Positions 1-13,300 of a stretch of DNA of 64,000 bases are shown in pieces (the first letter of the stretch is position 1; the number at the start of each line of letters is the position of its first letter). A program made the translations under genes and the position numbers. Under the pieces are notes generated by a model that was given only the letters and a program-made list of their open reading frames with translations, was not told the DNA's origin and did no database searches. Source of the stretch: Chrysomallon squamiferum (lineage: Eukaryota > Mollusca > Gastropoda > Neomphalida > Peltospiridae); the NCBI GenBank assembly GCA_012295275.1, contig CM022678.1, positions 15,273,959-15,337,958 of the forward strand, given 5' to 3'.

Positions 1-3000
1 TTTTATTATCTTTTCAATAACATGGTTCAGATGACTGTGATCAAGAACTATGTCCCAAACTCTGATAATCTCAGAGTAGATTCTACCACCTTTTACAGCA
101 AAATCATCATTGCTTTTACCTTCTGCTTCAAGTCTTCTTTCAGCAGCTTCACTCAGTCGTGGTGAAAAAGCAATTGCTAACTCCCATATAATTCTTGCTG
201 CCTTTGACAATTTGGCTTGACGCAGCTTCAGAGTAGCAGGGGCATTAGGAACTTTGTTAACATAAATATGGGCGCCATTCACCTGATGCTAAAAGCTTAA
301 TTCTTTGAATCACTCTTTGTTTCATTTCTGATGGAACATGTTTGTCTTTAAGAGTTTTCCATACATCAGAAGTACATTCAACTTCCCATTCCAAGTTATC
401 AAAAACTTTAGGATCGATTATTTTTTCTTCTGCACTTCCTTCTTCATCTTCCTCCAAATCCATTTCTGATTCAACATCTTCTTCATTTGTTTCCTCATTG
501 TCTGACTTCTGCAAACAAATTAAATACATTGGTGATTATATTCTATCAAAATACCATAAAACTATTAATCATAGTAAAATAAGATCTCAGTATTTCAAGT
601 GAAAGGGATATCTATGAAAAAAGAAATATCGAAATACATACCAAAAAAAGCAAAATCAATTGTTTCTGATATTATGATATTATTAGATACTATCATTACC
701 AACGTGCAAAACAAATATATCTGTCTATATATATTATTTTATAATACCTCTGCTGCAATTGTTTCTTCAGTTGATTCTGAATGTGCAGCTTCCACTTCAT
801 CAGCTGATGTTTGTGACATATACTGAACTTTTTTTGATCCCTGTTGTTTAGAACCATCTGACTTGAAGACAGAAAAGCTGCAATCAGGCAGGTCATTTAT
901 TAGTTCCATTATTTGCTCCTTACATTCTTGCACCGAGTCAGTTTTCACAGCAGACACTCTAATGCCTGTATCTCTGTTATCACTAGTGTCAATCTGTTTC
1001 TTTTCTGATGTAGTTTTGTGACTGGAATGCTCTTTTTCCTTCAGATTTCCTGCAGAGCTTGTTTTCATCTTGGGTTCAGTGTTATGTGGAACAGCTATAC
1101 GCAAAAACTGAGCACGTCGGTCATTCCTGTCAGTTAAGTACTGAATAGGCATTTTCCCATCATTGTTTGTAACATCAGCAGGAACCTGTTGACAAAAATA
1201 AAATAAAAAATAACTATCTTAATTGATTTCTCAACATTACATATCTGACTTATAAAATAGAAACAATTCATATATTTTATTATGTTCTCCAGTGAAAATA
1301 GGAACAACATAATCTTTTTTGAGAATTCCATTTGGTTTTGTTAGTGCCTCAAATGATCTTTCAACTGAACAGAATTAAAAACATGATGTTCTAACAGTTA
1401 GAATGTCTGTTCGATTATTTCTGATTTCTTTCAGTATTGCATGATTCTGTTACCAAAGCCTGTGATACTGTCTCTTGGCTTTAATAGAAGGTTGTATTAA
1501 ATATTTCTTGCTAACCTATGTATATGAGTTTTTATTATGTCTTTAATTTCTTCTTTTTAAGTATTACGTGATCTTATTATCAAAACAAGGACATTTACTT
1601 TTTTTTAATTTTTTTATTAAATATCCATAGATAACCTACATACATGCTGTTCTAACATGTAAGAGTGTCTATTATTTTACCACCTTATTCTATTATCAAA
1701 GTTTATAACGTGCTTTGGATTTTATTTGAATGCTATATTAAATATCTGTTGCTGAAGAACATAAGTATCAGTGTTATGTAATTAACTTTTCCTAGTACAT
1801 GATCCTGATATTAAAAGCTGATATGTGTTTGTTAACATGTAACAGTGACCCATGGAATAACATCTAACAAAATATGCTGGAATCACATTTTATTGAAAAC
1901 AATAAATTTAATAAGAACATTCAAATATCTTCAACATATAATAGTTTAAATAATCATAATATAAGCACAAGTCTATTCAAATTGGAAATATGATGGGTAT
2001 TGTCATTTAATAATTAATATTTGAACTATATGGAGTAGAGTGTATACATGCTCTATATGAATTGCTGAAGATATATTTCAATATATTTTATTATATCTCA
2101 AAGACAGCAGAAGTTTACATGGTTAACAATGAAAGCTTGAATACCTGCCGCTCACAGAGTGTTTCCACAGCTTTCAGAGAATGCTTGTTAAACCTGCATC
2201 TGCAGGCAATATGTAAAAGACTGTTGCCATCTCTGTCCTGGCGTGAAGGGTCCAAAAACTTGTACTTTTCTGAGTCTTCTTTATAAAGTGCCAGAAACTT
2301 ATCAAACAGTACAAAGTTTCCTAAAAATGTAATATAAGAAAAACAAAAACAAATTTGATCATGATTAATTTTCATTTTAAAAAATAAATTATATAATTTA
2401 AACTAGTATTTTTTGACAGAGAAAGTTTTGTTATATTTTAAAGACTAAAATAATAACATTTATCCTTGGGACTTGTTTAGTAAATAGACACTAAATTACA
2501 ACTATAATCTGTATATAAACCTAAAATAATGTTAAAAACAATACCTCAAAAACCAGATTATCTGTTAATTTTGCTAAAATTATAAATACAAATTAATAAA
2601 TATTTCCTAACACGCTATTTTATTATAATCACGGTTATTTTATTTAAAAAAAGAAAATAACAAACCTCTGTCTTTTTCTAAAGCCACAGTCAAAGCAGCA
2701 TGAATCGGTGTGTCTCCTGGAGTGAGGCTAAAGAAAGATGGACTGACTCCATGATCTATAAGCCATTCAACAACTCTGAATTCCAGTTGTGAGACTGCAG
2801 CGTGCATAGAAACATCATCCACTGGCAACACTCCACCATGAGAGTATATCAGATCAAGAATTTGCAGACGCAAGGATTCTGATCCTCGAAGAGATGAGCT
2901 CTTCACAAGCTGTACCAACGAAATGTTTTTTGCAAATCTTGATAACTTTTTGTCTCCATGTTTTGTCTCATATTTCTGTACTGCTGCATCAATCTGTCGC

Positions 3001-3629
3001 CATTTATCTTTCTTGGCAAATTTTTCTAGTATGGATTTATAATGTTCAACAGAAAGAGATGTCATACAGTCTGGAATATCTGTGAAAATTTGTAAAGGTT
3101 TTTAACTGAATAACAAAGAGCATGATATATTAAAAGGATAATTTCAAAATCTTTTTTATGAGACTTTTTATATTCAAATGACTCCAGAAAATTAATATAA
3201 TTAATATTAAATTGGAAATGATCATAAATACACAGATTAGTTTTATTGCTAGAAGTATTTAATATCATGTCTAATGCTATAAACAATTTAAATTACTAAA
3301 AAAATATAAGTTAGTATTTTGACCTAATTGCTTGTTTAATTTAAGTAATCACATAAAGGGCATTAAAATTGAAAATGACAAACCTGGAGTAAGCATTTTC
3401 CCCAGTTCATCCACAATGATATCAGCACTTCGAGCAGACAGTTGTTGATGTTTAGTTTCTCTGTGAGGTTTATTAATCACTTCAACAAGATTTTTTATTC
3501 CTTTTGTGTATTTTCCCCCAATGAAGAGATCTGTTGCATCAGCTACTAGCTTTTCACAAAGCTGACAGCCAACCAGATTTTCTTTATTTTTCTTCGGCAA
3601 AGGTTTAGAGGGCTGACCCTTACAAAAAG
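1..3629 (-). CDS. TRANK1: TRANK1-like exons 15-19: degenerate ankyrin block, acidic linker, pre-helicase segment
   Basis: Exon 3629-3384 holds a Cys pair (GCQLCEKLV) and a basic stretch (KPLPKKNKE). Exon 3079-2666 resembles the linker exons (FAKKDKWRQIDAAVQKY) and runs into ankyrin-like sequence (PGDTPIHAALTVALEK). Exon 2320-2145 continues it (DRDGNSLLHIACRCRF). Exon 1185-748 completes a repeat (NNDGKMPIQYLTDRND), then becomes Ser/Lys/Glu-rich and probably disordered. Exon 508-<1 starts with a Glu/Asp-rich stretch, then LEWEVECTSDVWKTLKDKHV. In the present sequence a stop at 259-257 interrupts it, while the next frame continues with recognisable family sequence to position 1. Confidence 0.78.
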
Positions 3630-4294
3630 CTACAAAGAACAGCAATTTTGATTTTTAATTTTATCATTGCAAGCCTTGTTTCATTTACTCTACATTAACT
3701 AATCATTACAGATAACTTTGACTAGAAGCATTCACCTTCTGGTTTATCACAGACAAAACACCACACAAAAATGCATTAATCCTGATAATATTTTGTTCTT
3801 AAATATAAAGTCAATGTTGCCATTTCAGCATCTGCCCAGGAGCCACTGTTCTCTCATTATCTTATATATAATGCCACATAACCATAAATCAAAACTGAGT
3901 CACCAAGTATGAAACATTTTAAAATATGTAATCAAGAGTGTCAAAAGAATACAAAATATTAATGTAGAAATTTTGATAGTAATTGTTACAAATTCTTATA
4001 TAAAAATAAGCTCTGATTTAAACTGTTTACCTTTCTCGGCATATTCCAAACGCATTTTCAGTTTCTGGTCTCCAGATCTCAAGCACTCAAGAGCTTTCTG
4101 TTGCAAACTGTTAGTGATTAACGGATTAGCTCTATATTTCAGAAGTAAATCCACAACATTATCTTTGTAGTTCATATTGCAGTCAGTCATTACTGCAAGG
4201 TGAAGTACAGTATTGCCATTTTTGTCTTGAATGTTTAGCTCATTCAGTGGAACTGCCTTGTTATCTACCAACCATTTAAAAACATGGTCCATTC

Positions 4295-4326
<32 letters not shown>

Positions 4327-7300
4327 AAAAAATTAAAACAATAATGAAAAACAGCACATTAAAACATTTTTTTAAAAACTGTAATAACATCTTTAGTAAA
4401 CTTTCAGTCAAACAGATAATATATTTTGTATATCATAAAGTTACTGCTGTATAATGCAAGATAAACAAGATTTGCTAGTAAGAAAGTTTGATAATAAAAA
4501 GAAATGTGGATAAATATATAGTTAATTAGCACATTTAGCTTTAACATAATTAAAATTATGGAAGGAGCAACTTAAAATATAACTGAATGAACTGCATATT
4601 TCATATACTTACATGTACTTACAACCAAAAAAGAAATTAATAATCTTAAAATTTATATGAAAATTATATTGCTCAAATGTAAAAGATAGATGATATTTAC
4701 CAGTTAAAAAATAGGTTAGTGCTCCTGCATGTAAATAAGTATCACCAATGTCAAATGATAAAGTTCTGTGATCAGACCCACTCTGCAGCAACATCAAGAT
4801 GAAGTCCAAAGACCAGACATTATTACGCATTTCCTTTTTCTTACAAAATGGTTTCAAATCTAATGACAACCTGTCTGTCTTGCTTTTTATTTGCTGAAAT
4901 GCCATATAGGCATGCTCCCAAATGTGGTTTTGTCTAATGAAATTGTAAGCTGTTAATACCCAGACTGGACATTTCACTGGATTTAGGCCAGGAATTTGTT
5001 GGCCAGACTTTCCTAAAAATATATAACAGTATAATTATATTTAACTTAGAAACTACTTCTGTATAAAACGATACTATTTTTAAAAAATATAAAATTAATA
5101 TTAAATATTTTATTAGAAAATAATTAACAATGATGGTTTAGATTAAGATTTTTAAGAAGCAGCTAAAGTGGACAAGCATAAAACTTTCACATATTTTAAT
5201 GCCTTTAATTTTTCAACACTTTCTTGTAAATTATTTAGCTATAAAGGCATCTAAAATCCAGTATATGTTACTTATGTTTATTAATATAAAGTTAAGAAAC
5301 AGTCGTGTGAAATACACTATATGTAACATATTTATTAATATAAAGTTATGTAATAATATGTACCAGACATGAACGAAATATATGATAATATAACAAACAA
5401 ATTAAAAAACTGTGAATTGCTTAATTAGAAAAAAGAATAAAATAAAAATAATCTCTTTCTTTTCAATCTATACATTCTATCTCTTTCTACAGATATTATC
5501 TTACCTTTACCCTCCACCTGATGAAAAAGAATGATTATCTCTGAAAGAATCTCTATCTGAATAACATTGTCAGCTGTGGCTGGCAGCAAGTTGTAAGCAT
5601 TGATGAAAGCTTTCAGTGCTTTCTTTTCTTTTTTCAAAGCCTGGAACGAACGTCCAACTCTGGTGTGAGCCTGAAAATATTTTGTAATGGTTTTAAAGTC
5701 TTCATACATAATTGTGCATCCATTACCAAAAACATTTCATAAATATTACATTTAAAATGCTTCATTTAAATGTGTTATAAATACGTGTCACTAATTACTG
5801 AAAATATTTCTCTATTGCTATACCAATTTTACCAAAAAATGTCTCTATAATATTACATTTAAATTGCATCATTTAAATGTGTTACAGTCGCATGTCAAAA
5901 ATATTTCTGAATTATTCTATTTAAATGTATTCTAGTATGTAAAAACCAATTATTACCAAACATATCTCTAAATGTGTTGTAATTATGTGTCAGTTATAAC
6001 ACAAAATATTTCTATAATTTTAAAATGTTGTGAAACCTCTAGCAATTTATTACTAAAAATATTGTGACTATTACATGTAAAATGTTTTGTGAATATCTGT
6101 AAAATAATTAGAAAATATTTGTAGATCTTAACGTTATTCAGTTAATAGAAACCATCTATACTGTTACCTATGCAGTCTGCACATACAAAGTTGGTTTAAC
6201 TTTCTGCATGGTAAATGGAATAAAAGAGTTTTCGTTGATAGATTTCTTTCGATATAATTAGTTTTATCAACTATACAAAACAAATATAAATTTATATATT
6301 AAATTAATTTTGTAAAATGTTTCAAAAGAATTATGTATGAGTAAACAGAACATTTTTTGTTTCTTTCATTTATTTATATATTATTATTATTAAACTTTTT
6401 TCTTTTCTTTTCATTTTATTCTAATCAATTCAATTTTAATAAACAGTTATACTTTGTGCCAGTTAGGGTCATATCCCACACTTTCTTTGGCATCTTCAAG
6501 TGCTTCATTCGGCTGGCCAAGTTTGAGAAAACACTCTGCTCTGTTTCCATACAACACTGACAAATCATGGTGATTTTCTTGTGTCAAGGAATCTATCCTT
6601 TCTGTGTAAACTTCAATAGCCTTACTGTAATGATAAACAGCTGCTGGATAGTTCTGCCTTTTGAACTCCTTGTTACCTTCTTCTTTAAATAATTTTGCAT
6701 TTGAAAGTATACCCAGATCTTCAGAGTTGGTAGGCTCTGAAGGTTTCACTGAAAACAGAAAAGTAGCTAAAATATTATAATGGCTAAAGCTATTTACTGT
6801 AAGTCAGTCTGTGAACAGAAAAGATGTGATGCCTAGGCACATTTGAAAAACAAACAACTTTCAGTAAAGTCATTTCATACATATTAAAGTCTGTAATATA
6901 AAATTTCTCTTTATGAAATGATCTGATGAAAAAACAACAACTTGTGTCATACAAATATGGTTGATTTGCAGTGATGTTTTAACACTTGAAAATATTTTTC
7001 ATGAATTAAAATTTTGTCTTAATTATTATACATGTTTATTGTTTTAAAAGCAAAAAATATTTTATTTGTCAGTTTTCCATTAATTCTGTTACTGTAAAAT
7101 ACTTTTAAAATAAATGTATAAATACCATGTTTACCGCTACTGAGAAGTTTGCCAAGAGAACTAAAAGGTGGCACAAGATCTTGAGGTCTCAAGCCACTGT
7201 TATCACATACATTTGCATCAAACCTGTGGTCAAGTAATATCTGAGTAAGTTTTACACCAATTGCTGATTCTCCTCTGTCAGAAAGATGACAAATGATATG

Positions 7301-10300
7301 AAACAATGTTTTCCCTTTGTCATTTTGTAGCTGTCTTTGTCTGGCCAGCTGTTGATCAATATTCAGAACTTGACACATCAAAGCAGCATTTCCTGATAAA
7401 ATATTTTCAAAAGTCATTATCCACAATGAATTTTGTTTAAACCAGTGATTCTTAACTCTACACAACCTTAAGACACTATAAGAAGTCTAGGCGAGGTAAA
7501 AAGATATATATATATATATATTATGTGAGAAGACTTAAAACCACTAGAAATTCATTGTATGTCTAATCACTGTTATGTAAAAATTTGACTCAAATCTAAA
7601 ACATTATTCAAAATATAACTGAAAAAAATAAAAAAAACATTTTACATATTGGTGTATAGTTGATTTATTATTAATTATTAGATATCAGACACGTATATTA
7701 ACAGATACTAAACAGGAAAACAAACATTTTTATTACTGATAAACTAAAGGATTTAATATGGAAAGAGCAAGAGTCACGCTGGTACTTCCTCGTGAAGGCA
7801 CAGCTGATAGAGCAAACCGTTCTACGAACAATCTCGGGACTGATCCTGATGATGACTGAACTATGGCAATAAGTCAGCGAACAACAGTTACTGGTTTTAT
7901 GAAAGATTGTTACTGTTCAGCAGACTGTTACTTCAACTATTAGTAGTCAACCCATGCACATATTGATTTTGTTTTCAAAAAAAAAATCAAAATCCTATCC
8001 ATTTTCTTAAATTTTTTATTACAAAATGATACATAAAAAAACAAAAAAACATTTTAATTTTTTTTTTTTTTTTTATATATATATATATAACAAGGTTATT
8101 TAACAATGAAAATTAAGAAAAAATAAAATAACTAATTAACGGATAAAAGAACAACTAACCTGCTAACATGCACATTTTGATGACAATATGAAATGATGGT
8201 GTGTTTGTTGATGTTGTCAGTGTTTCGAGTGATGCATTCTGTGAGAGCAAAACCATTAACAGCTCATCGGCCCAAGCAATGGCTTCAGGAGCATCAGCAA
8301 TGGAATCAAGTATAACAGACGAAGCAGGGAATTTTGCAGCTATTCCTTGTGGATTTGGCCAAAAATTGATATCCTTTACCACCATACCAGCCTAAATGGC
8401 AGAAGAAAATAACTATAAAAATAAATAAAAAACAAAAACCAACAGAAAAAAACAAAAACAACAACAGGTCTGAATCACATACATATATTTAATAGATCTT
8501 TTTATTTATTGATTTTTTTCTATTATTTTTATTTTTTTAAATATTATTAATATTATTTTTTTTCTTCTTGTTGTTGTTCAGTTGCTTATGTATGTAAATT
8601 TTTCTTTATTGTGAATTAGTCAAGGTAAAGAGTCTTGAGAATAGCTCACCTTTGGGAGAGGTACAGGTTTGTAATTAACTCCCATCACCAAGATTTTCAC
8701 AGACAACCAGTTTCCATATTTACTGAGTGTTTCAGCAATTCTCAGCCAAGATGCAGAATAATGCCGAGATACCTCAGTGAGTTTATTCAGTAGTATGGAA
8801 CCTTTCAACAGTGGTAATAAAAATTAAAATAATAGTAACATTAATAATAATTACAATTGTAATGAATATAAACAACAATAATAATCATACTTACAAATGG
8901 TCACTAATAACAGCAACTAAAATTACAGATTTTATACAGTTTTAATTCTATTTTTTTTACAGGTCATGTTTTTCTATTGGAGTATAAATAATATATATAT
9001 AAAGAGAACTGACTTTTTAAATCTTTTACCATTTTAACTGTTTTTATTATTGTAATATATATTAATAAACTTATGTGGTCTAGTCAAAGTAATTTTTCTA
9101 CTACTTAGTTTGTGTGAGCACATCCCTGGATGATATGCATCTATCCATATTCGTAGCTTGTGCATGGTTAGAAAATAATCAACAATACCTGAATTCTCAA
9201 GAGGGGGCAGCAGGCGTGCTATCTCCAGCAGAAAACGTGTTTTCGAATCTTCATCAGAGTGAACTGCTTGAATGAGCCCAGATATAAATACATCAAAGGC
9301 TTCAGAAAATTTTCCTTCTGATTTGTATACTTGGCCTAGGCGCCAATACCCCTGCCAAAAAGGAAGAACAGTGTATAATGAGACACAGCAAAACAGGTGA
9401 CTTGCCATTTTCATTAAAATTGCTTCAAAAAAAAAATAGTATCAGAAAATAATTAATATATGTATCTAGTAAACAAGAACAGTTATTAATAACAATAATA
9501 ATAGTATATGTCAGTGTATAGTCTAATCATATGAAATACTTAGAATGAAAATGAACCTTAAATAGATTACACACACAGAAAATTTTCTCTTCTATAAAAT
9601 ACCTTGTAATATTTGGAGTCTGCCATTACTGCATTGTGGGCAGAAGCCAGTGCATTCTTGTTTTCACACATGTTGGAATAAACAAGAGAACAATTGCTGT
9701 GTAGAATAGCTAGCTCTGTTTTCAGTGAATTCTCTTTCATTGCTAGTGAAATGGCTGCCTCATAATGTCTCAGTGCTTGTTTGTTGTTGTTTTCTTTCTG
9801 AGCCCTGTTTCCAGCTTCTCGAAGCATTGCAATTTTCTGCTGTATATTTCCATCTGCCAGAGCAAGGCATTGAAAAAATAAACATTAATATTTAATTTCT
9901 AAAATAACTATTTCCCAATGTATCTGCTATAATATGCATACATTTATATTGACAGATAGATATATATAATATTTAAGGATTAGGGTATTATTATCATCAT
10001 ATTGTAATCTTAGTTTAAACATAATATCTGAAAACTGTTTTATTAACAAATGGTTTGACTATCTTACAATTATGCTCATGCAGAGGTGACAAACAATATT
10101 CACATATTTTAATAACCTTACCTTTCTTCTGAGAAGAATTTAACAAGATTCCATAAGCAGGACTTCTCTTGTCTAGGTAGTCAATGGGCAGCTTTCCATG
10201 TCTGTCACAAATGTTAGTCATGCATCCATAGTTGAGTAACAGCTTTAGCAGACCTTCTCCACTGAATGAATTAATTTTATCTGATTTAACAATGATGTGA

Positions 10301-13300
10301 AGAGCTGTTTCTCCAAACTGATCTGGGTAGTCAATTTGCAGTCGAGCTGCTGGTATGTTTTCCATTACGTACTTGAACAAATCATGCACACCTAAAAATA
10401 GACAAGGATAAGTCATCAGATCAAAATCAGTAATTTGGAATAAACAAATATATTTTAGCCATTTACAGCACAACACACCAAAGTTTATTCTGATGATGAA
10501 AAGATTTAAACTGTACTTTTATTTATTCACTTTGTTAGTAATTTTGGTTATTTACTTTTTGCTAATTTATTTTTGATTAATTGTTTATAATACTATAAGA
10601 AATTAAGTTAGCATATTCAATCAAATATAGAATAATCAATAAATCTGTTTAGAAGGGAGGTTACTCTAGTAAGCTGAACCTGTTTGTAAAGCAGTGATCA
10701 GTGCTGATATTGGGATTGGTTCTTCTGGACTACGGCAGATTGTATTAACATCAGCTCCTTTCTTCAGAAGACAAACAGCCAGATTAATTCCCCAGCTTTT
10801 TAAGTCTGATTCATTGAGAGCACAAAGAAGATTTCTGACAACAATGCCCTCTGTTGAGCATTCTGCTGCTACACCTTCAAATGGACAGTCGCCAGAAAAT
10901 GAACCACCTAGGATCAAAATCTGTACAGCTTCCCAGTTGTTAGTGGATGCCAGCTGTTGGACAACCTTTGACCATAGTGCAAGGTCAGTTGGAATATCAA
11001 GTGAAGCAATAGCATGTATGCATTCAGGATACTCCATTTCTGTTTGAGAAGCTAGAGAAAACATTTACAAAATGATAGTCACACAAAAAAATATAAATAA
11101 TAATAAAACATCTGGAATCAGCACACTCTAACAATAACTGAAGCAGTTAACAGAAACAACAAGTATAAAATTATTTGTATTGATTTTTAACAATCAATCT
11201 TTTCAAAGAATAAAGTATGACAGAAAGGAACAAATATTTACTCAGACGGGAAGTGGTTAGAAATAGAAAGTAACAGATGAGCACAAAAACACATTTAGTA
11301 TATGCAATGTGTATGCATGTCAGATAAAACTACTGACTATATAGCATAGGAACTGTAATTGCCATTTCTGCAAGCACTTGAATCTGGTCATCTTTATTTA
11401 GTGATCTTCCATGTCTGCTCCATAGAGCTGCCAAACACAACGTACTTTCACGCAAAGAACCAGCCATTTTGTGTGCTGTTGCTGCTCTCCAATACCCCTG
11501 AAAACAATCAGCCAAAAAATAAATAAATAAAACAACTTTATAAAACTCTTAAACAATATTTGAGTTTTATAATGTTGTTTTATTTATAATAATATCAATT
11601 ATAATTTTCTTTAGACAAAAAAAAAAAAAAGGTTTTGTATATTATAGTGAATGGATTGATATTTTGTTGTTTTTAATTATTATTAATTCACAATTAAGTT
11701 TTATTTTTCTTCTCTAATAGCACATAATCAATTATAGTAAATAGATTATGATATCTGAGTTTTAATTGCTATTAAATCACAATTTAGCTTTAAATAAAAT
11801 AATAATACTAATAAATGGATACTTAATTTATATTATTAAACAAAATGTTGATGTTGTACATATATTATTTCAGTGTTAAAATAAAATCTTGTTCCAACAT
11901 TAAACACTTCAAAGATAATTTACACAGTATTTTCTAATTTATATAATTTGTATCACTGATATGAAATATATAATTTAGGTGGTCATGCAAATGGTCATAA
12001 TATATTTTGTATAACTGAAAATCATTTTATTTGATTTTTAGAAGTCAGTCTTTGCTAATAACAAAAATATGATAATATAAAAAGTGCACAGAGGTATTTT
12101 TTTTATTCAGATAGAGATTCCTTCACAGATTATCATTCTTCTTCATCAGGTGGAGGGTAAAGGTAAAATAATATCTGCAGAAAATTATAAATATTCACAT
12201 TTAGAAGAGGTGGAATGTAGACTGAACATTTTTTAATACACAAAGCGTGGTCACCAGGAAGAATGAAGATAATTACATGGAAATATCAGACTTATCTAGG
12301 CACCTTGATAATAAATTTTGATCTTTAACCAATTAGAAGTGATTAAGTTTGATAATTATCAACACTGTGTACTAAATTGAGTCAATGTTTTCTGATAAAT
12401 TAATTGTGGTATCAGAGTTCAATACAGATATTCAAATACAGTCCACTTTCTTAAATTTACTGAGTGCTTGTAAGTGACATATATAGCAAAGGCTTCTTTT
12501 AAGAGTGACCTGTATAACAAAGGGTCATATTTAACGTAACATTCTAACAAAGGATCATGTTTAAAGATAGATAAGAGATGTATTTACAGTGACATTCTAA
12601 TAAAGGTCACACTAAAAGTGACATCAGATGATACAGACATGTATACCAAAGTAACAATGGGTTGGGTTTAACGTGATATGCATTATAAATGGGTTGTATT
12701 AAAAATGACCACGTATAAAGAAGAATCAGGTTTAAAGTGATTAACAAAAAGTTGTCTAAAAGAGACATGCATAACAGAGTTATTTAAAAGTGACATGCAT
12801 AGCAAGCAGAGTTATTTAAAAGTGACATGCATAGCAGTTATTTAAAAGTGACATGCATAGCAGAGTTATTTAAAATAGACATGCACAACAGTTATTTAAA
12901 AGTGACATGCATAGCAGTTGTTTAACAGTAACATATGAACAGAGTTGTTCAAAAGAGATGTATAAAAAAGTTGTTTTATTGCGACATGTATAACAAACAG
13001 TTGTTTAAGAGAGACATGTGTAACAAACAGTTGTTTAAGAGAAACATGTGTAACAAACAGTTGTTTAAGAGAGACATGTATAACAAAGAATTAAGAGACG
13101 TGTAACAAAAAGTTGTTTAAGAGACACATGTAACAAAGAGTTGTTTAAAAGTGACATGTGTAACAAACAGTTGTTTCAGTGAGACATGAATTGTTTAAAG
13201 TGACATGTTTAACAAAGGATTGTGGTGTGTTTAAGATGAAATGTTTAAGAAATGACTCTGTTTAAAAAGGGGTTGTATGACATATGAATAACAAACCTTC

